This document shows positions 33,241 through 36,845 of a DNA stretch of 36,845 nucleotides, piece by piece; positions within the stretch are counted from its first letter, which is position 1, and every line of letters starts with the position of its first letter. A program made the translations under genes and the position numbers. Source of the stretch: Anaeroplasma bactoclasticum (GTDB lineage: Bacteria > Bacillota_I > Bacilli_A > Acholeplasmatales > Anaeroplasmataceae); contig JAMPGQ010000015.1 in NCBI GenBank assembly GCA_023663825.1, positions 1-36,845 on the forward strand, in the 5' to 3' direction. A model generated the notes under the pieces. That model ran no database searches. It saw nothing but the letters and a program-made list of their open reading frames with translations, and had not been told where the DNA came from.

Positions 33241-33361
33241 TTATTTTTTAAAATTATACTTGATATGTACATCATATTTCCTTTTCCCTGTATTATTAAT
33301 TACCACTTCTTTTACTAATTTGTTGTATACATCTCGACTTAACAATGTAATTATAAATCTT
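33241..33361 (-). pseudogene. Possible serine recombinase C-terminal remnant
   Basis: Directly after the fic stop codon, in the same frame, about 40 codons read RDVYNKLVKEVVIN then KYDVHIKYNF before a stop at 33241. This resembles the closing strand pair of large serine recombinases (L(V)xxIVVxxxxxxxIxxKF). There is no start codon or body of the enzyme. It may mark a former integrative element. Its upstream part is repeat copy 2 (33324-33361). The call is based on a short pattern only. Confidence 0.3.
33324..33361 (+). repeat. Imperfect 38-base direct repeat, copy 2
   Basis: This is the partner of 31034-31071, with four mismatches. It abuts the fic stop codon. Confidence 0.7.
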
Positions 33362-33363
33362 AT

Positions 33364-34419
33364 TTACCACTTAGACATCAATTCATATAAGAAAGTATTT
33401 TTATATATTTTTTCCTTTCCTACTTTCTCTTCAATTAAAAAACCGGCATCTACAAGTTCATGTAAATATTTAGAGGCAGTATTTCTTGTTATATTTAAAT
33501 TATTCCTTAAATACTCATTCTTAGTATAGAAATCATAAAACAAATAATTTATCAATTCCATAGAATACAATTTAGGACATTTATCCCGAATTAAAATACT
33601 AGCCTTTTCCATTAAATTTTTAAAACTTTCAATAAATTCAATAGTGAATTGGCTCATTTCTTCAACACCCTTGATCATATACAATAAATAATCTTTAATA
33701 TATTTATCATTTAGTCTCATATTATATAAGCATTCATAGTAAGTGGATTTTGTCTGATTGATATATTTACTTAAATATAAAATTGGCAAGTTTAATTTTT
33801 TTTCTAATACTAAATACAATACATTTAATATTCTTCCTGTTCTACCATTTCCATCATGAAAAGGATGAATGGATTCAAACTGATAATGTATCATAGCCAT
33901 TTTAATGATAGGATCCACATCCTCTAATTCCGGATAATTTATATATCTTTCTAAATTACTCATATAATCTCTGATTTCAGATTCCCCTTGTGGAGGAGTA
34001 TGCAAAACCTCTTTTGTCTTAGTATTTAAAATTACCGTGCCTGGAATTTTTCTAATACCGCCAACATTTGGTTCTATTATAGAGTGAATATCAACTATCA
34101 TATTCGTAGATATATATCCCTTATCTAATAAATTTGAGTATCCAGTTAAAATAGCCTGCCTATAACCAACAACTTCTTTTGAATTAGCATTATTCGTTTT
34201 TAAAGTGATTTCTTTAAAAATTTCATCAAACGTTGTAACAATGTTTTCAATTTCGCTTGACTCTTTAGCCTCACCCAATGTAACTGCATTCAGAATAATA
34301 TGAGGATTAGGTAAAAGTCTTATTAAGCCATTTAATTCACCTAATTTATTATTAGCTTTAGATAATGCTTTTAAAATATCAACATCATCATAATTATACT
34401 GAATTGGTAATTTGTGCAT
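33364..34419 (-). CDS. Fic family protein (class II) with C-terminal winged HTH
   Basis: This is a 351-residue protein likely to transfer AMP (or another nucleotide moiety) to target proteins. The Fic core motif is HPFHDGNGRTGR from H185, complete with the catalytic histidine. An N-terminal inhibitory helix with SSEIEN (about 54-59) fits class II, where the glutamate blocks the ATP site. The C-terminal 70 residues form a winged helix (LRNNLNITRNTASKYLHELV), suggesting self-regulation or DNA targeting. AGGTG precedes the ATG. An inverted repeat covers its promoter. No separate antitoxin is needed for this class and none is adjacent. Confidence 0.92.
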   Translation of the reverse strand: MHKLPIQYNYDDVDILKALSKANNKLGELNGLIRLLPNPHIILNAVTLGEAKESSEIENIVTTFDEIFKEITLKTNNANSKEVVGYRQAILTGYSNLLDKGYISTNMIVDIHSIIEPNVGGIRKIPGTVILNTKTKEVLHTPPQGESEIRDYMSNLERYINYPELEDVDPIIKMAMIHYQFESIHPFHDGNGRTGRILNVLYLVLEKKLNLPILYLSKYINQTKSTYYECLYNMRLNDKYIKDYLLYMIKGVEEMSQFTIEFIESFKNLMEKASILIRDKCPKLYSMELINYLFYDFYTKNEYLRNNLNITRNTASKYLHELVDAGFLIEEKVGKEKIYKNTFLYELMSKW

Positions 34420-34438
34420 ATTAACACCTCTTGCTCAA

Positions 34439-34480
34439 ATTTTATCATTTTTTGTGCACGTTGTCAATGCCTGCACAAAA
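34439..34480 (-). promoter_or_regulatory. fic promoter with overlapping palindromic operator
   Basis: The promoter is TTGACA (complement of 34462-34467), 17 bases, TAAAAT (complement of 34439-34444). TTTTGTGCA (34450-34458) and TGCACAAAA (34472-34480) form a perfect 9-base dyad on the -35 box. A further TGCACAAA half-site is found at the start codon of the gene itself. Confidence 0.75.
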
Positions 34481-34561
34481 TAGTTTTGTTGTTAATGCGA
34501 TTGCATTGATTTCATTTGAATTGTCATTTCATAGTTAAGAAATTTCTTATATACCATAATT

Positions 34562-35809
34562 TTATCTTGTACTACATTTTTGCTTTCTTAATTCTATTTT
34601 TGGCAGCTCTTCCCAAATTGTTTTTTCAATATATAAATTCCTCTTTTCTTCTGGAAGTTCCAGGCTGTCAATTAAAGAATATCCTAAAACATTGTGATAT
34701 CCATAAGTTGTTTTCCCTTTAGAAATAATAGCTAAATAAGAATCACCTACTAATCTTTTGGTAATTAGTTCAACATCATATAAAATTACAGGAATATTAT
34801 TTTTTATCAGTGCCATATAAATTTTAATGACATCTAAGCATGTCCAAAAATTATTTCCTGATAATCCAAGATAATAGCCATCATCTTTATCTATAATGTA
34901 TAAATCTGCACGATAAAATGAACGCCCTGGCAAAATTTCAAATGTATGATCAAAATGATGCTTACTTTCTTTATACCAATTATTAAAGGCTTCTAAAGAA
35001 TGTTCATCTATTTTACACAATCCTTGATCTCTACCGTCTGCATTTTTATAAAACAATTCTTTAGGAGTGATATTATTATCACCTTTTCCTATTGCGTTAT
35101 AGGCTAATTTACAGATTTCATAATATTTGCTTGAAGTCATATCTTTGATTAAAGATAATTGTTCGTTTGATTGGGACTTTGCTCTTTTGATAAAATCATG
35201 AATATCAATGCTAGATAATTGGGAAAAATAATTTTTCTTTTGTTCTGGCTCGATTTCCCAAAAATCCTTTAATAATAATATTCCTTCACGCAATTCATAA
35301 TCTAAATTGGTTTGAACATAGTCATTATAGTCTGTTTCTTTTGCAAGCCTTACAAAATCTTTAACAATTTCATATGTAAAGCTTACAAGTTCTTCTTTAT
35401 TTTCTTCCCATCCTCTAGCGTTTAGTGGATCCACATTTAAAATGATATGATTGTTGATTGCGATTATATAATACTTTTTATTATTGTAAATCACTTTTCT
35501 AAATTCAAAATAATACCAATAGCTTTCTTTAGGATATTCTTCTTCCCAAAGCTTTTGATATTCCTCATAAGTTGAAATCTCATAATAATCAACACATTCC
35601 TCATAACTATAAAAATCTTTTATACTGCCTTTTTTTGCCTCATAATAGAAGCTAAAATAATAGTCTTCGCCTTTTGAAGCCTGCTTGATATTGCTAATTA
35701 AACAATCAAACATATCATCCAATATTGCTATTGTCTTTTGATCTACAATGATTGACTTATAATTATAATGTTTAAATCTATCGATTTTTGGTGCCGCTAA
35801 TTTTCTCAT
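34562..35809 (-). CDS. Unknown 415-residue protein
   Basis: I do not recognise this protein. It is acidic and rich in Y, E, D and K, with many aromatic pairs (YYFSFYYEAKKG, YWYYFEFRKV). No membrane segment, signal or cysteine motif stands out. The C-terminal third has strand-like segments (LYIIDKDDGYYLGLSGNNFW, DSYLAIISKGKT). The ATG at 35809 follows AGGAGG by 6 bases; the longer frame to 35833 covers that site. It is the second gene after the 118-residue unknown gene and before fic, all on the same strand. Its place among toxin-like modules makes a mobile-element or conflict role possible. Confidence 0.6.
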   Translation of the reverse strand: MRKLAAPKIDRFKHYNYKSIIVDQKTIAILDDMFDCLISNIKQASKGEDYYFSFYYEAKKGSIKDFYSYEECVDYYEISTYEEYQKLWEEEYPKESYWYYFEFRKVIYNNKKYYIIAINNHIILNVDPLNARGWEENKEELVSFTYEIVKDFVRLAKETDYNDYVQTNLDYELREGILLLKDFWEIEPEQKKNYFSQLSSIDIHDFIKRAKSQSNEQLSLIKDMTSSKYYEICKLAYNAIGKGDNNITPKELFYKNADGRDQGLCKIDEHSLEAFNNWYKESKHHFDHTFEILPGRSFYRADLYIIDKDDGYYLGLSGNNFWTCLDVIKIYMALIKNNIPVILYDVELITKRLVGDSYLAIISKGKTTYGYHNVLGYSLIDSLELPEEKRNLYIEKTIWEELPKIELRKQKCSTR

Positions 35810-35860
35810 AAAGACCTCCTCTAAATAGTGCAACAGGCTGTCACACTAAATTAATCCTTT

Positions 35861-36217
35861 TTAACACACTTTCCAAACTCCATCAGGGCGCATTCTTGCA
35901 AAGGCTAATAAATGATATACTGCCCTTTTAGCATTTCCTTCTGTAGATTCCCAATAATCATTTGAAACATCATCAGAAAGTAAATGAATTAAATTTTCAA
36001 GAAATTCGAATGTTTGGTAAGCAAACTTGCCATTAAGATAATCCAATGATAATCCGTTTGTTTTTGACTCATATACTCTACTATAATTATATGTAACTGA
36101 TAGCCACAATTCTTCTGTTCCGCCTATACAATAATTACTACCAAACATTTGGTGTTTAAATGGCAATTTAATAGTTTCTTTGGTGACAGGGTCTATTAAA
36201 TAAATACTCCATCCCAC
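35861..36217 (-). CDS. Conserved hypothetical protein of mobile-element type
   Basis: This is a 118-residue protein starting with a GTG codon 9 bases after GGAGG. The segments SIYLIDPVTKETI, GGTEELWLSVTYNYS, DYWESTEGNAKRA and ARMRPDGVW look like a compact globular family that I associate with plasmids and integrative elements of gut Firmicutes; its function is unknown to me. It is transcribed divergently from the XRE regulator, whose operator sites overlap its promoter. Confidence 0.65.
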   Translation of the reverse strand: MGWSIYLIDPVTKETIKLPFKHQMFGSNYCIGGTEELWLSVTYNYSRVYESKTNGLSLDYLNGKFAYQTFEFLENLIHLLSDDVSNDYWESTEGNAKRAVYHLLAFARMRPDGVWKVC

Positions 36218-36273
36218 AATAATAATCCTCCTCGTAAATTTTCAACTCCAACTAGGTATTTTTTACGCGATAT

Positions 36274-36375
36274 GTAATATTTGCATATTTATATTACCAT
36301 ATGTAATAAATGTTTTCAAGTGATATTTGCATAAAAAGGGAATAACTTGCATTTATTACATTTTCATATTATAAT
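36274..36375. promoter_or_regulatory. Divergent promoters with XRE operator array
   Basis: Rightward: TTGCAT (36347-36352), 17 bases, TATAAT (36370-36375). Leftward: TTGAAA (complement of 36314-36319), 17 bases, TAATAT (complement of 36291-36296). Related sites lie on them: ATGTAATAAATG (36301-36312), CATTTATTACAT (36350-36361), ATTACCATATGTAAT, and TTTGCAT words. The two outer sites are perfect inverse copies. One repressor could shut both promoters. Confidence 0.7.
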
Positions 36376-36400
36376 ACATATAAAAAAAGGGGAATATCAT

Positions 36401-36766
36401 ATGGCATTTAAAGATTCATTAAAAAAACTAAGAATAAGGAATAATTTAAATCAAATAGAATTAGCTGATAAATTAAATGTGAAACAATATGTAATATCAA
36501 GTTGGGAAATTGGAAGAAGCGAGCCTTCTATAAATCAATTAATCGAATTATCTAACATATTTAAAGTTCCCGTTGATTATCTTCTAGATAAGGATGTTGT
36601 ATTGGTATCTTCAAAAGAAGAATTTAATGTTGTAACAAATGAAATGATAAAAGATTCAATAGATGATTTTGAAGATTGTATTAATAAGATTAGAGATAAC
36701 TGTTCTGTTGAACAAAAAAAAGAGATTTCAAATATCTTAAAATCTCTTTACAATATCACAAAATGA
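36401..36766 (+). CDS. XRE-family repressor-like regulator
   Basis: This is a 121-residue protein. The N-terminal HTH_3 domain (about 4-60) shows LKKLRIRNNLNQIELADKL, VISSWEIGRSEPS and LIELSNIFKVPVDYLL, the cI/Xre pattern. The C-terminal half is an acidic helical region that probably dimerises (SIDDFEDCINKIRDN). The ATG at 36401 follows AAGGGGAA; a longer frame back to 36347 lies in the promoter. It is transcribed away from the two unknown genes and its -35 box overlaps an operator-like site, so it likely represses itself and them. The remaining 79 bases to the window end hold nothing visible. Confidence 0.88.
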   Translation: MAFKDSLKKLRIRNNLNQIELADKLNVKQYVISSWEIGRSEPSINQLIELSNIFKVPVDYLLDKDVVLVSSKEEFNVVTNEMIKDSIDDFEDCINKIRDNCSVEQKKEISNILKSLYNITK

Positions 36767-36845
36767 GTTTTTCTTATCAGTATGATTCGATGAACAAAAG
36801 AAATAAATAAATTTATTCCTCTAGAAGTAAAAACCTCTAATTTAG

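Overview
The window is AT-rich, low-GC Bacillota DNA. Strong AGGAGG-type ribosome binding sites, σA promoters with 17-base spacers and a core gene set (priA, fmt, metK, udk, htpG, lemA, sirtuin, CsoR/CopA) fit a gut-type Firmicute, perhaps Erysipelotrichia-like. The lineage is my inference; no rRNA or tRNA gene is visible.

Bases 1-24,800 are mostly chromosomal backbone. A LytTR response regulator and a GHKL histidine kinase (139-2083) are followed by a frameshifted YhcG/DUF1016 nuclease (2118-3124). Next is a PEGLP-type cation P-ATPase (3589-6340), broken by an A8 frameshift and preceded by a yybP-ykoY manganese riboswitch. The divergent csoR-copA pair carries a CsoR operator inside its promoter, and copA ends in a CopZ domain with its own internal ribosome binding site. 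Then come a lipoprotein, htpG, an esterase, an SH3b-C39 exported peptidase, a sirtuin, lemA, and a minus-strand run priA-fmt-(degenerate HD-GYP membrane protein)-TSCPD-metK. A SAM-clan riboswitch with an attenuator leads the priA end of that run. A possible S-4TM membrane protein, a small HTH protein, udk, a CinA C-terminal amidase and an XRE protein complete the backbone.

Two paralogous structured leader RNAs (3272-3422 and 23039-23195) share sequence, covarying stems, a predicted pseudoknot and a terminator-like 3' hairpin. I could not match them to a class I know.

Bases 24,950-36,845 are an accessory conflict island, nearly all on the minus strand. A tightly overlapping three-gene operon encodes an Hsp90-like GHKL ATPase, an unknown protein and a DUF6339-like protein; it is the best candidate for an undescribed defence system here. 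After it come a HipA/CtkA-like kinase with an HTH partner, an AbiE-type nucleotidyltransferase pair, a Fic protein, two unknown genes and a divergent XRE regulator. The kinase and AbiE promoters are each flanked by two long direct repeats, and the Fic promoter carries a dyad on its -35, so the modules look self-regulated. Gene remnants, including a possible serine recombinase tail, and a 38-base imperfect repeat around the AbiE pair point to acquisition by recombination.
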